64,000 bases of DNA from Goleter apudmare HA4340-LM2 (GCA_019359495.1 JAHHHF010000070.1:234298-298297); one strand, 5' to 3'; positions 48,773 through 59,153 are shown, counted from the first letter of the stretch. Program-made: numbers and translations. Notes: a model not told the origin generated them from the sequence alone.

Positions 48773-50605
48773 CTAAAAAATCCAATCAGCTTGCTCATCA
48801 GCTAAAATATCATCAAAATTACCTTGTGCTACAATCCTACCTGCTTGCATTACAATAATCTGGTCAGCGCGACGTAAAACAGAACGGCGATGAGACACTA
48901 CCAGACAAGTTGGTGTCCAAGGATTTTCTCCCTGTTCAGTTGTATTAGCAAATATCCGCGACCATAACGCCAATTCTGTCTCTACATCCAACGCGCTGGA
49001 AAGGTCATCAAATATCAGTAACTCTGGTTGACGTACAAACATCCGCGCCGCCGCTACCCGTTGAATTTGTCCACCAGAAAGGCGCACACCTTTTGTTCCC
49101 ACTAAAGTTTCTAGCTTCTCATTCATGACTGCTAAATCTTGCTCAAACACAGCCATTTTTAAGGCTGTTTCGATATCAGCATCATTCTTAGACAATCCCA
49201 ATAATATATTTTCTCGTAAGGAATAGCTAAAAAGTTGGGGAATTTGCGGAGTGTAAGCACTGCGAGGCGGTACAAAAAAATTAGCAGGGTCTTCAACTAT
49301 ACGCTCATTCCAGTAAATGTCTCCTGTTTGCTTGGGTAATAATCCTAACAAAACTCGTAGTAGTGTAGTTTTTCCAGCACCAATGCGTCCAGTAATTACA
49401 GTCAAACTACCGCGTTGTATTTCTAAGTTGATATCTGCGATTCCTTGAGTCGTACCAGGATAAATATAAGTTAGATTTGATAGTCTTAATGACTGTAAAT
49501 GATGACTTTTATTCTCTACAGGTTGTTCTAATTGAGGTAGGATTTTTTTACTTTTACCTAAGTCTTGCAAATAAAGTTGATTTGAGGCGACCAAAATCTC
49601 TGTTGATGCACCAGAAATTAAACCAGCCATGCGTTCAAAAGCCACCTCTGTTTGCTTATACAATGCCATAAAACCGCCTACAGAGCTAAAAAATCCAGTC
49701 ACAAATGACAGGTTATAGACAAACAAAGCAAAGTCACCCACTGTTAACTGATTAACGCCGCCTTGCATCAAAAAAGCAGCCATCACCAAAATTAAACCTG
49801 TGCCGAAACTCACCATATTTTGAAATAGTGAATTGAGAATGGCGTTTAATAGGCTGTCTTTAACCATCATCTGGCGACGGTTTTCATTCAAAGTGCGGAA
49901 ATGATTGAGTATATCTTGTTCTGCACCAGCTACTTTAATTGCTTGCACAGAACTAAATATTTCCCCTAAAATTCCTGTTACTTGTTGAGTCGCTTGACGG
50001 CTAGATTTGCAATATTGTTTAATGCGGGTTTCTGTTTTTTGGATAATTACTACCATCCCTACCAAAGGAAGGAAAACAAACAGTGTCATGGGTACATTGA
50101 CACTTAATAAAATGACTAAAGAAAGGATAGCAAATATTCCTTCTCCCAAGATTTCTGATACCCACGCCACATTATCTTCAATGTGTTCAGTATCATCTCG
50201 AAAATAGCTGATTACTTCACCTTGGGATACAGTTTTTTTCGTATCACCGTTAGCCATCATGATTTGAGCATGAGGATTATTTAAAAGACGTTCTAAAAAA
50301 TTTCTTCTAAGTAATGACCTCATAGTAAAACGATGCTGAGTTTTGGTAATTCGCCCGGCAAATATCACGGCAATATGAGCTAGATTCAAAGCCACCAAAC
50401 CAGCAATAAATACCCAAGGTGATAAACTAAATTGAGCTTTATCTGTGAGACTATTAAAAAATTCCCGGATAATTAACCCAGGTAGGGCAGGCAAGCCCAT
50501 AATAAAAATCCAGAAGCAAGTATCAATTAGGTAGAGTTTTGGTTTATAGCAAATTAATCGCCATAATAATTGCCAACCAGGAATATTTTTTGCTAAAGAA
50601 AACAT
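48773..50605 (-). CDS. ABC exporter half-transporter with non-canonical Walker B
   Basis: A 610-aa type IV ABC exporter. The transmembrane half spans about residues 1-330; the ATPase has Walker A GRIGAGKTTLL, signature LSGGQIQRV and H-loop SHRR. The Walker B reads LLIFDDLSSALD, so the catalytic Glu is replaced by Asp. This is a hallmark of one partner in heterodimeric exporters. It lies 119 bp downstream of the other half-transporter gene (50725-52485), in the same direction. The intergenic stretch contains a dispersed tacgctcagtacaag repeat. The substrate is unknown; lipids, peptides and siderophores are all possible. Confidence 0.9.
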   Translation of the reverse strand: MFSLAKNIPGWQLLWRLICYKPKLYLIDTCFWIFIMGLPALPGLIIREFFNSLTDKAQFSLSPWVFIAGLVALNLAHIAVIFAGRITKTQHRFTMRSLLRRNFLERLLNNPHAQIMMANGDTKKTVSQGEVISYFRDDTEHIEDNVAWVSEILGEGIFAILSLVILLSVNVPMTLFVFLPLVGMVVIIQKTETRIKQYCKSSRQATQQVTGILGEIFSSVQAIKVAGAEQDILNHFRTLNENRRQMMVKDSLLNAILNSLFQNMVSFGTGLILVMAAFLMQGGVNQLTVGDFALFVYNLSFVTGFFSSVGGFMALYKQTEVAFERMAGLISGASTEILVASNQLYLQDLGKSKKILPQLEQPVENKSHHLQSLRLSNLTYIYPGTTQGIADINLEIQRGSLTVITGRIGAGKTTLLRVLLGLLPKQTGDIYWNERIVEDPANFFVPPRSAYTPQIPQLFSYSLRENILLGLSKNDADIETALKMAVFEQDLAVMNEKLETLVGTKGVRLSGGQIQRVAAARMFVRQPELLIFDDLSSALDVETELALWSRIFANTTEQGENPWTPTCLVVSHRRSVLRRADQIIVMQAGRIVAQGNFDDILADEQADWIF

Positions 50606-50724
50606 AATAATTCGTAATACTTCTGCTACGCTCAGTACAAGTTCGTAATTCGTAAGACCCTACGGGAAGACGTTACAAGTCTACGTAATTAAAAGAATAT
50701 GACTAAGTTTTGATATAATCATAA

Positions 50725-52485
50725 TTAAACTAATAAATCTGTTAAACCTGCTTGTAATAATTGAGTAAAACGGGAGTTAGGATCTTTGGCTAATTCTTCT
50801 CTTGCACCGTATTCACTTACCTGACCTTTGTCTAAAATTAAGATTTGATTGGCTCTTTCTACGGTTGCTAAACGATGGGCAATAATAATGGCAGTCCGTC
50901 CCATCAATAATTTATCTATAGCTTTTTCAATGAGTCTTTCTGTCATTGGGTCAAGGCGTGAAGATGCTTCGTCTAGAATGACTAAACCAGGGTCTTTGAG
51001 AAACACACGGGTAAAGGCTAATAACTGCGCCTGTCCTGCTGACAAACCGCTACTATCTGGACCTAAAGTTGTATCTAAGCCGTTGGGTAAAGATTGCAAC
51101 CATTCTGACAATCCCAACATTTCTATTGTTTCATAAATGCGATCGCTGCTAATGTTTTGATTGAAAAAAGTCAGGTTATTGCGAACTGTGGTTTGAAAAA
51201 GTTGGACATCTTGAGTTACTAAACCAACTTTTGCAGGTAATTCTTTCAACGGAGTTTGGTCAATAGGCACACCTTCCAAGCGAATTGAACCTGATTGTGG
51301 GTCATACAATCTCAGCAGTAACCGCGCTAAAGAAGACTTACCGCTTCCAGTACGCCCTAGTAAACCCAATACCTGACCAGCAGGTAAATTAAAAGATATA
51401 TCTTGCAATACTAAATCCCCAGTCTCTAATTCCTTGTCATTGTAAGCAAATGAGACATTTTCAAAAGCTATAGAAAGTGGGCCTGGAGGAATAGATTTAT
51501 TTGTACTTGCTCGTAATTGAGATTGAATTTGTAATAAGTCTGTAATGCGGTAAATACTCGCGTCTGCTTGCTGGAGGTCTTCAAATTGGTTGCGAATTTG
51601 TTCAATTGGTTCGCTGAGAATAGTGGTGTAATAATACAGTAGGTAAACTGTACCAATGGTGATTGCCTGTTGACTCCATAGGTAAGCACCAACTGTTAAA
51701 GCAATTACACTGCCCAATGTAAATATACCATTGGTCGTCACCCAGAGAATTGTATCGGCCAACCGGGCTTTATGAAAGATAGGTAGCCAGTTGCGAATAA
51801 TTGTATAGAAGCGGTGCATGACATAGTTTTTCGCTCCATTGGCGCGGATGTCTTCCATCCCTATTAGCTGTTCACCCAAGAAGCCAAAAAACTCTGCACT
51901 AAATTGGCGATAGCCTCCCCAATGGAAAACCGCAATGGTACGCAACTTAATCAGAGTAGATAAGGCGGTGAGCGCAAACAATGAAATAGCTAGACCTGCT
52001 CGCCAATCTTCTGCAAATAGCACTACAATCACACCCAACATCATCAGCAAATTGCCTAAGATGCGAATGGTAAATTTGGAGAAAAATTCCGACAACTGCT
52101 GCACATCACCGTCTATGCGTTCTACTAATTCGCCTGGTGTACGGTATTTGTGAAAGGATAAATCTAGTCTCAAACAATGCTCTACTAAATCTGCACGCAA
52201 AGCATTAGTAGCTGTCCAAGCAACACTTTCACCGTAGAAGGTTGCGGTAATTGTCATGACTTGGGTAATTAAAGCTACACCAATAAATAAAAAAGCTGCT
52301 AGGAATAATGTTTGAGTATCGCCACCACTAATAGCAGTATCGATGAAATAACGCAGAATTTGGGGGTTGAGGATTTGTAAGCCGATGCTAGCAAAAAGGG
52401 CGATCGCAAATTTGACAACCCTGCTTTTTTGAGGCTTGAGATAATCTACAAGTAAGTTCCAGTATTGCTGTAGTCCGATTTTCAT
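50725..52485 (-). CDS. ABC exporter half-transporter, likely partner of the 48773 gene
   Basis: A 586-aa ABC exporter, with the transmembrane part at about residues 20-315 and the ATPase at about 335-580. Walker A is GRTGSGKSSLARLLL, Walker B VILDEASSRLD (normal Glu), H-loop AHRL. The signature reads LSAGQ instead of LSGGQ. The weakened signature would face the weakened Walker B of the 48773 protein, so both defects fall in one composite ATP site, as in TM287/288-type heterodimers. A decayed paralog of this gene lies at 37810-38791. The ATG at 52483-52485 begins MKIGLQQYWN. Confidence 0.92.
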   Translation of the reverse strand: MKIGLQQYWNLLVDYLKPQKSRVVKFAIALFASIGLQILNPQILRYFIDTAISGGDTQTLFLAAFLFIGVALITQVMTITATFYGESVAWTATNALRADLVEHCLRLDLSFHKYRTPGELVERIDGDVQQLSEFFSKFTIRILGNLLMMLGVIVVLFAEDWRAGLAISLFALTALSTLIKLRTIAVFHWGGYRQFSAEFFGFLGEQLIGMEDIRANGAKNYVMHRFYTIIRNWLPIFHKARLADTILWVTTNGIFTLGSVIALTVGAYLWSQQAITIGTVYLLYYYTTILSEPIEQIRNQFEDLQQADASIYRITDLLQIQSQLRASTNKSIPPGPLSIAFENVSFAYNDKELETGDLVLQDISFNLPAGQVLGLLGRTGSGKSSLARLLLRLYDPQSGSIRLEGVPIDQTPLKELPAKVGLVTQDVQLFQTTVRNNLTFFNQNISSDRIYETIEMLGLSEWLQSLPNGLDTTLGPDSSGLSAGQAQLLAFTRVFLKDPGLVILDEASSRLDPMTERLIEKAIDKLLMGRTAIIIAHRLATVERANQILILDKGQVSEYGAREELAKDPNSRFTQLLQAGLTDLLV

Positions 52486-52600
52486 AAAGCTTTAGCTATC
52501 AGCCAGCCCCATTCTGGAAGCTGATTTCAAAATCACGTAGAGGAAAGCAAAGAATATTTTCAGTAAGTTTTCGTATTTTACGCTGAATTATGCCCATTTA

Positions 52601-53108
52601 TTGCAAATATATTTTGATTATTTTCCCCAATCCCCAAATACAGACTTACTTTGTGTGATGGCGGCTAACAACGAAGTAGGGACAATTTACCCCATAGAAA
52701 AAATTGGCGCGATCGCCTCCTCCCACAATATCCCTTTTTTATGCGATGCTTCCCAAGACGTCGGGAAAATTCCCCTCAATTTTCAAGACTGGGGTATCAC
52801 CTATATCGCTATTTCTGGACATAAATTTTATGCACCTAAAGGCGTTGGTGCATTAGTAGTGAGAAATGGTTATTTTCCTCAAGCGCTGATTTACGGTGGT
52901 GGAGATCAACAGGGACTCAGATCCGGTACACTCTAACGTCCCCGGAATCGCTGGTTTAGGGGAAGCTTGCAAATTGAGACAGTTGGAGATGGAAACCGAT
53001 GAAAATGCGATCGCAATTTTGCGAAATCATCTGCAACACTTACTTCAAGCTGCAATTCCTAACTTATTGGTGAATGGAAACTTAAACAAACGTTTATCAG
53101 GTAACTGA
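52601..53108 (+). pseudogene. NifS/IscS-like cysteine desulfurase fragment with frameshift
   Basis: Encodes the middle of a class V aminotransferase-fold cysteine desulfurase: VMAANNEVGTIYPIEKIGAIA, FLCDASQDVGKIPL, and the PLP-lysine SGHKFYAPKGVGALVVRNG. After LRSGTL an extra T near 52934 shifts the frame; the sequence continues as NVPGIAGLGEACKLRQLE in another frame to 53108. The first 100-odd residues and the C-terminus with the catalytic Cys are missing. The DNA before it is shared with the region upstream of the 37810 pseudogene. Confidence 0.88.
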
Positions 53109-53270
53109 ACAATTTCTAAGCAACGAATTTTTGGTGAAGTAGTTAGGTAGCTTAACTGGAGAAATAATGGTACTAATTAATGCCGCATTGGAATTACATT
53201 TAGGATTGAACTGAAAATAAAATTAATCAAATTCTTGAATACCAATTTAATATGAAGATGCCCCTAATTA

Positions 53271-53294
53271 TTTTTTTTTTTTGGGGGGGGGGGG
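53271..53294. repeat. T12-G12 homopolymer pair
   Basis: Twelve T (53271-53282) run directly into twelve G (53283-53294) between the nifS fragment and a small gene. It is very prone to slippage or sequencing error. Confidence 0.9.
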
Positions 53295-53365
53295 AGAACT
53301 TCAGAAAAACTCTGCATATCTCTGCGTAATTCTGCATTAAAAAAATAGCGATCGCCTTTAAAAAA

Positions 53366-53569
53366 TTAATCCACTACCTTCAATAATCCTCTTTGTACAG
53401 CATCAAATACTTTGCTGATTTGTCGGCTTTCCTGTTCGTTTAAACCGTCTTTAGATAGCAGTGTTGACATTAAAAGCTGCTGGTCACGGCGCGTAATTCT
53501 GCGAATAGCAAATATGCGCTCTAAGACTGACTCTAATTGCATTTGGTTTGCGGGGGCAGTAGTTAGCAT
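53366..53569 (-). CDS. Small cyanobacterial protein of unknown function
   Basis: A 67-aa protein (71 aa from a TTG at 53581). The ATG at 53567-53569 is preferred because aagga lies just upstream. It is hydrophilic and helical, with RIFAIRRITRRDQQLLMSTLL in the middle and an ending GLLKVVD. I recall similar short proteins in other cyanobacteria, but no function. It stands alone between a pseudogene and mtnP, divergent from the latter. Confidence 0.65.
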   Translation of the reverse strand: MLTTAPANQMQLESVLERIFAIRRITRRDQQLLMSTLLSKDGLNEQESRQISKVFDAVQRGLLKVVD

Positions 53570-53734
53570 ATTCCTTAGCAAAACTTTGTTGTTTCTTTAT
53601 ATTCTAGTGATTGTAGAATAACAACTTTTTACAAAGTTTGACATTAGTAAGTCTACGGAATAAAATTGCTTCCTCTGTTGCTCGGCTTTTCGGTAGAATA
53701 ACTTGGCAGCTTTGCAAGGAACAAATTCAAGATC

Positions 53735-54607
53735 ATGGCTCAAGCTAGGATTGGAATTATTGGTGGCAGTGGTCTATATAAGATGGACGCACTCAAGGAT
53801 ATGGAAGAGGTGCGGGTTGAGACTCCCTTTGGTTCGCCATCTGATGCGTTAATTTTGGGGACATTGGATGATACGCGTGTAGCTTTTTTAGCGCGTCATG
53901 GACGTAATCACACGCTCCTACCTTCTGAGTTACCGTTTCGTGCCAATATTTATGCGATGAAGCAGTTGGGTGTCGAGTACCTAATTTCGGCTAGTGCGGT
54001 GGGTTCTTTGAAGGCGGAAGCTAAACCTCTGGATATGGTTGTACCGGATCAATTTATTGATCGGACAAAAAATCGAGTTTCCACATTCTTCGGTGAAGGA
54101 ATTGTAGCTCACATTGCCTTTGGTGATCCGATTTGTCAGCATTTAGCCGGGGTGTTAGCAGATGCGATCGCTTCTCTCAATTTACCAGATGTAAAGCTGC
54201 ATCGTGGTGGCACGTATATTTGCATGGAAGGCCCAGCTTTTTCCACTAAAGCGGAATCAAATCTTTACCGCAGTTGGGGTGCAACCGTCATCGGGATGAC
54301 GAATTTACCAGAAGCGAAGTTAGCCAGGGAAGCAGAAATTGCCTATGCAACCTTAGCACTGGTGACAGATTACGATTGTTGGCATCCAGATCACGATAGT
54401 GTGACTGTGGAGATGGTAATTGGCAATTTGCAGCGTAATGCAGTCAATGCTCAAAAGGTGATTCAAGAAACAGTGCGGCGGTTGAGTGAAACTCCTTTGC
54501 CTAGTGATGCTCATTCAGCTTTGAAGTATGCGATTTTGACTCGGTTAGATCAAGCACCTGTGGCGACGAAGGAGAAGTTAGGGTTGTTGTTGCAGAAGTA
54601 TTTGTGA
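53735..54607 (+). CDS. mtnP: S-methyl-5'-thioadenosine phosphorylase
   Basis: MtnP splits methylthioadenosine with phosphate into adenine and methylthioribose-1-phosphate, the first step of the methionine salvage pathway. The protein of 290 aa begins [12 protein letters not shown], a typical MTAP opening. Other marks are [45 protein letters not shown] and [17 protein letters not shown]. The late segment [17 protein letters not shown] supports MTA over inosine or guanosine. The ATG at 53735 is the family start. SpeA, which feeds polyamine synthesis and thereby MTA production, lies 5.4 kb away, but the genes are not linked in an operon. Confidence 0.95.
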   Translation: MAQARIGIIGGSGLYKMDALKDMEEVRVETPFGSPSDALILGTLDDTRVAFLARHGRNHTLLPSELPFRANIYAMKQLGVEYLISASAVGSLKAEAKPLDMVVPDQFIDRTKNRVSTFFGEGIVAHIAFGDPICQHLAGVLADAIASLNLPDVKLHRGGTYICMEGPAFSTKAESNLYRSWGATVIGMTNLPEAKLAREAEIAYATLALVTDYDCWHPDHDSVTVEMVIGNLQRNAVNAQKVIQETVRRLSETPLPSDAHSALKYAILTRLDQAPVATKEKLGLLLQKYL

Positions 54608-54624
54608 GAAATGAACCACAGGCG

Positions 54625-54665
54625 CAGACACTTTCTGGGGTTTCCCCTGTTGGAGAAAGTGTCTG
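54625..54665. terminator. Long stem-loop between convergent mtnP and caspase genes
   Basis: cagacactttct (54625-54636) pairs with agaaagtgtctg (54654-54665); the loop carries a nested ggggtttcccc palindrome. There is no T-run, so it may be a dispersed repeat working as a two-way transcription block. Confidence 0.5.
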
Positions 54666-54749
54666 AAAACTTGGGGAATTCGTAATTCAGAAAGTCCCAT
54701 TTAATCTAGGTTGCTGGGGCAAGTTGGGATAAAATATTTAACTCTGTGC

Positions 54750-56900
54750 CTACACTACTTGAAAACTAAAGTTAAGGCTAGCCCAGTTATTCACATCCAA
54801 AATATGGGATTCAGTAGCCGTACCATTCATCTCAGCCTTGACTGGGCTGGCGTTATGTAAATCTTGCAGGAGGGCTTGAGCGACTTCTAAGGAGTCCAAT
54901 AATGAGCCTATGGGCTGTTGGTCGGCTGTGCGATCCTTAACAGTTTCTAGGGCGGCTAGAGTGTCGCTGAAAGGGGCGGTGCTGAGAATTAGTTGGTGTT
55001 CGCAAAAGAAAGCTGGCCCTGGAATCAGCCATCCAGAGGTGGTAGCAGTTTGTGGTAAGGCTAATGTTTCACCCGGGGCGATCGCAATTTGTTGCAGTGG
55101 GGGTTTGGGTTCGGTAATGCTAGTTGGGGGACTAGTTTGCCAAGGATATAGTGCGATCGCTGTTCTACTATTGCGTAACCCCAGCAAGATTAAGTATACC
55201 GGGCGATCGCCCAGGTTTTGCACTCGGTACTGTACCCGGCTACCGATAGGCACTGTAGGAACAGTTCCCGGTTGATTCCGGTAAACAATATTACTTTGCC
55301 CTGGTGCGTTGAGAGTTCGCACTGTTTCTCGTTCCATGACCACCCTAGGGGTAATCCCGCTCACAATTTCTAAGGTTCCCTTGATAGCCAAGCGAGAAGA
55401 ACCTTCATTGTCTGTGAGTCGCCACAACTTGGCTGCTAAGAGGGTTGGTAATTTTGGTGCTAACCTTTGCACTGCTACTTTCACGGCTTCTCCCACGTCT
55501 CCAGCCGTATTGGGGACGAGTTCGCCAGCCACGGAAAATAGACCATAGCGACTAGGAGTTTGTAATAGCTTACCAAATACATAATCACTTGGTTGTTCCC
55601 CCGCTACAACTGTTGACACGTGGGAGACTGTAGCAAAGGCACTTGTGGCATCTACTCGCTCAATTCTTTCTAGCCCTGTATCTAGGGCTATTGTTAAACC
55701 AATATTCCGGGGCAAAACTCGCACTGCTTCTTGGACAAGTTGCCCGACTTGGGGGGGTGTAGTACCATCAAGGCTAGAGATGAAGGCTTTAGCTGTTAAC
55801 CCACTACGCGATCGCAATACTAACTCCTCGCCTGTATCTAGGGTGAGTCGAGAATTCATGCCGTAGTGTTCCAAGACTTGTGGTGGTAGTCCTGCTAGCG
55901 ACAACTGCACTGTTTTTTCATCTTCTTCGGTTGCTATCACCACTCCTTGGGCGCCAATGGTACGGACTGGGAGAAAATTCTCGGACAGCAATGTTCCTTG
56001 GGGATTTTTCTTACCACTTAATAATGCAGGTTGCTGTGTACTACCCAGCTTGTAAATCGAACTTGCTACATGGGAGAGAGCAACTTGTATAGTAGTAGCT
56101 GAGTGAGCCTCCCACAAGTACTGTGTTAAGGCATAGGTAAATAAGCCAGCGCTAAAACCAGAAAATAAAACTTCCCTCGCCAATTGTTTCGGGTCTGAGG
56201 AGGCTGCTAGCACTAATGCGTTACCGAGGGCATTTTTAGTGGCTAGTTGGCTTTTAAGTTGTTGTTGCAAATCCAACTCTGTGGCGGTTAGCCGTGCTGC
56301 TATGTCTGGACGGGCACGAATTTTCCATCCTGCTGGCTGCACTGTACTAGGAACATAATAGCTAGTATCCAATACTGCTGTTACCCGGTCCGTGGGGAGC
56401 GATCGCAATAATAGCAGCAAGGTTTCTTCTAATAGATAGTTGACAATTTGCTCATCTTGGTTATCTCGTTGCTCATTAGCTGCTATTAAAACATTTTGAT
56501 CTGTGTCTGACAAAGTAGGCGATTTGATCCGAGTTCCATAACCGCTAAAGTGGAAAACAACTACATCACCAGGTTTAGCCTGCTTGCCAAGATGCTCTAA
56601 AAAAGCAGCTTCAATGAATTCTCGACTGGCTTGCTCATCAGTTAAGGTCAAGATATCTGATGGTTGAAAGCCAAAGCGATGTATCAACAATTCTTTTTGC
56701 AGTTCCACATCAGTCAAACAACCGCCGAGGGTTGGACTTTGCGGGTATTTGTTGATCCCTATTAATAATGCCAACTTACGCGCACTGGGGTCTGCCAAAG
56801 CCTGGTAATAGCGGTTGCCCAAGGTTAACCACTCAGCCTCACTCACCCCCAACGCCGCCAGTATTGAGCCAATCCGATATAAAAACGTTCGCCGCTTCAT
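54750..56900 (-). CDS. Caspase-like (orthocaspase) protein with Tyr/Ser in place of the catalytic His/Cys
   Basis: A 716-aa protein with an N-terminal signal or anchor (MKRRTFLYRIGSILAALG), then a caspase-fold (p20-like) domain at about residues 40-240: KLALLIGINKYPQSPTLGGCLTDVELQKELL. The catalytic His of SGHG is Tyr (HFSGYGTR) and the Cys segment is VLDTSYY, so the dyad is replaced. Such YS-type orthocaspases are known from cyanobacteria as presumed non-proteolytic variants. The long C-terminal part has a DUF4384-like flavour (GSRVQYRVQNLGDRPVYLILL, LPQTATTSGW). Function is unknown; regulation or scaffolding is inference. Confidence 0.9.
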   Translation of the reverse strand: MKRRTFLYRIGSILAALGVSEAEWLTLGNRYYQALADPSARKLALLIGINKYPQSPTLGGCLTDVELQKELLIHRFGFQPSDILTLTDEQASREFIEAAFLEHLGKQAKPGDVVVFHFSGYGTRIKSPTLSDTDQNVLIAANEQRDNQDEQIVNYLLEETLLLLLRSLPTDRVTAVLDTSYYVPSTVQPAGWKIRARPDIAARLTATELDLQQQLKSQLATKNALGNALVLAASSDPKQLAREVLFSGFSAGLFTYALTQYLWEAHSATTIQVALSHVASSIYKLGSTQQPALLSGKKNPQGTLLSENFLPVRTIGAQGVVIATEEDEKTVQLSLAGLPPQVLEHYGMNSRLTLDTGEELVLRSRSGLTAKAFISSLDGTTPPQVGQLVQEAVRVLPRNIGLTIALDTGLERIERVDATSAFATVSHVSTVVAGEQPSDYVFGKLLQTPSRYGLFSVAGELVPNTAGDVGEAVKVAVQRLAPKLPTLLAAKLWRLTDNEGSSRLAIKGTLEIVSGITPRVVMERETVRTLNAPGQSNIVYRNQPGTVPTVPIGSRVQYRVQNLGDRPVYLILLGLRNSRTAIALYPWQTSPPTSITEPKPPLQQIAIAPGETLALPQTATTSGWLIPGPAFFCEHQLILSTAPFSDTLAALETVKDRTADQQPIGSLLDSLEVAQALLQDLHNASPVKAEMNGTATESHILDVNNWASLNFSFQVV

Positions 56901-57078
56901 ATATTAGCCATCAGTCTTCAGCCCGTCAGCTAACAGCTTAAAGGGCTGAAGTTTGCAGTGTAAAGTTATGTCTATACTGTTTACTAAATTACTGGCAATA
57001 GGCCATGGGTTAAGGGTCAAGAGTTATTCTCACCCATTCCTATTGCTTGTTGCTTGTTGCCTATTCCCTGTTCCCTTC

Positions 57079-58257
57079 TTAAACTGATACTTCTATCCGC
57101 ATGGCTCTAGCCAATTCTGCCGCTACCTCTGGACGAGAAAACTCCGGTGGGGGTAACTCACCCCGACGCAGCATTTCTCGGACTTTGGTTCCCGACAAGT
57201 GAACACGTTCCTCAGGCTTGCTGGGACTAGTTTTGGTAGTACCCATTTGCTTGGTGCGTGTGCAGTAGAAAGCATGTTCAAACTTCATGGGCACAATGCC
57301 TAATTCACCAGGATCAAACTCATCAAAGATGTATTGAGCATCATAAGTGCCGTAGTAATCACCCACACCTGCATGATCCCGTCCGACAATGAAGTGAGTA
57401 CAGCCGTAGTTCTTGCGGACTAAAGCGTGAAAAATTGCTTCCCTAGGCCCAGCATAGCGCATAGCAGCTGGATTAATTGCCAAAATCACTCGGTCTACAG
57501 GATAGTAGTTTTCCAGCAAAATTTCATAACAACGCATCCGCACATCAGCCGGAATATCATCTTCTTTTGTCGCCCCTACCAATGGGTGCAAAAATAAACC
57601 ATCAACGGTTTCCAAAGCACATTTTTGGATATATTCATGGGCGCGGTGGATGGGGTTACGAGTTTGAAAGCCCACGATAGTTTTCCAGCCCTTGGTTTTA
57701 AACATTTGCCGAGATGCGGCGGGATCAATTTGATAGGCAGGAAAATGGGGATGGGAATCACGTTGTAGTAACCAGATGTCTCCGGCTAGATTTACTGCAC
57801 CTTGGTTATAGAGTACCTGTACCCCAGGATGTTTGACGTCATCAGTGCGGTAGACATTAACCGCTTCGCGGGTTTTATCGTAGTCATACTTTTGCGTCAG
57901 TTGTAAGACACCGATAAATTCACCTCTAGGGTTATCCAAACGCACTAAACCATCTACTTTTAGGGGAGCAGCTACTTCATCCGTCACCGAAAGTGTAATT
58001 GGAATTGACCAAACAACACCATTAGCCAGACGCATATCTGTAACCACGCGATCGTAGTCTTCTTGGTTCATAAAACCTGTGAGTGGACTAAAACCGCCGA
58101 TCGCAATCATTTCTAAATCAGAAACGGCTCGTGCGTCAAGTTGCACTCGTGGTAAAAAATCAGCTTTGGAGAGAAATTCTGCCCGTTGTTCTGGTGTAGC
58201 GATGCGATTCACTAATTTTCCACCGTGGGGTGCAATGGCATCTGGATGGTTACTCAA
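57079..58257 (-). CDS. sat: Sulfate adenylyltransferase (ATP sulfurylase)
   Basis: Sat activates sulfate with ATP to adenosine 5'-phosphosulfate, the entry to assimilatory sulfate reduction in the cytoplasm. Signatures are [19 protein letters not shown], the [12 protein letters not shown] loop, and [11 protein letters not shown] near the C-terminus. The length of 392 aa is normal for the monofunctional bacterial type without an APS kinase domain. The start is TTG (58255-58257), with agagggg as Shine-Dalgarno 8 to 14 bp upstream. It follows ndk in the same direction at 248 bp, with a hairpin repeat between them. Confidence 0.96.
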   Translation of the reverse strand: MSNHPDAIAPHGGKLVNRIATPEQRAEFLSKADFLPRVQLDARAVSDLEMIAIGGFSPLTGFMNQEDYDRVVTDMRLANGVVWSIPITLSVTDEVAAPLKVDGLVRLDNPRGEFIGVLQLTQKYDYDKTREAVNVYRTDDVKHPGVQVLYNQGAVNLAGDIWLLQRDSHPHFPAYQIDPAASRQMFKTKGWKTIVGFQTRNPIHRAHEYIQKCALETVDGLFLHPLVGATKEDDIPADVRMRCYEILLENYYPVDRVILAINPAAMRYAGPREAIFHALVRKNYGCTHFIVGRDHAGVGDYYGTYDAQYIFDEFDPGELGIVPMKFEHAFYCTRTKQMGTTKTSPSKPEERVHLSGTKVREMLRRGELPPPEFSRPEVAAELARAMRIEVSV

Positions 58258-58367
58258 CGTAGTCCCCTCTTTGCGTTAACTGTAATTCTTTCAAACTATG
58301 TACTAACTTATCAAAATGCTGGTACGCAGAGAAAAAGAGTTTTGAATGGGGGATGGGGCATTGGGGA

Positions 58368-58408
58368 GCCAGTTGCGTGGGCGGGTTTCCCGACTTAAGC
58401 AAACTGGC
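58368..58408. repeat. gccagtt/aactggc hairpin repeat (copy 1)
   Basis: Outer arms gccagtt (58368-58374) and aactggc (58402-58408) enclose an inner cggg/cccg stem (58382-58392). The related copy at 62595-62639 differs in the inner stem, but pairing is kept. The region 58258-58505 holds no gene. Confidence 0.7.
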
Positions 58409-58505
58409 GTCATGGGGGAGTCACGGCGCTGTCTCCCCCTAGTGGGTTTTGTAGGTTTCATTTTTCGCCAATCTTCCTATCTCCCCCACTTCCCTATGCT
58501 CTAAA

Positions 58506-58961
58506 TTACTCGTGCAACCAGGGGGTTAATTCGGGTTGCCAACTCACCAATTCTTCGTCCTGAAACCACAGGGCAATTTCCTTTTGCGCTGTTTCTGGTG
58601 CATCAGAACCGTGGATGATGTTGCGACCAATATTAATGCCGAAATCACCCCGAATTGTTCCTGGTTCTGCTGTTAAAGGATTGGTAGCACCAATAATCTT
58701 TCTGGCAGAGGCAATGACACCATCACCTTCCCACACCATCGCTACTACAGGGCCAGAGGTGATAAACTCAACCAGGCTAGCAAAAAAGGGTCTTTGTCGG
58801 TGAACAGCGTAGTGTTCTTCAGCTAGTTCTTTACTGGGTTTGAGAAATTTCAATCCTAGGAGGGTAAAACCTTTTTTTTCAAAGCGTCCGATAATTTCAC
58901 TTACCAGTCCACGCTGTACACCGTCGGGTTTAATTGCTAAGAATGTGCGTTCCAAAGCCAT
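58506..58961 (-). CDS. ndk: Nucleoside diphosphate kinase
   Basis: NDK transfers the gamma phosphate from ATP to nucleoside diphosphates through a phospho-histidine. The 151-aa protein from the ATG at 58959-58961 ([20 protein letters not shown]) has the family's usual length; an upstream in-frame start at 59054 would only translate dispersed repeats. The active-site His is in RNIIHGSD, and the PRP substrate loop is present. It stands alone in its direction before sat and diverges from speA. Confidence 0.96.
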   Translation of the reverse strand: MALERTFLAIKPDGVQRGLVSEIIGRFEKKGFTLLGLKFLKPSKELAEEHYAVHRQRPFFASLVEFITSGPVVAMVWEGDGVIASARKIIGATNPLTAEPGTIRGDFGINIGRNIIHGSDAPETAQKEIALWFQDEELVSWQPELTPWLHE

Positions 58962-59153
58962 CTCCGAAAAATTAATAAATTTTTTATAGTCAGTTGTCAG
59001 GAGTTCATAGTCAGTCGTAATTACACTGAGTACTGAATCTTGACTCTTGACCAATCAGAGTTTATCTCAGAAATTAACTCTGGATGCATATTCGTTGCTA
59101 AACGAATGCGTTAAATTGATAATTCGTGGGTGAAACACAGAGGTCAGGAAGAA

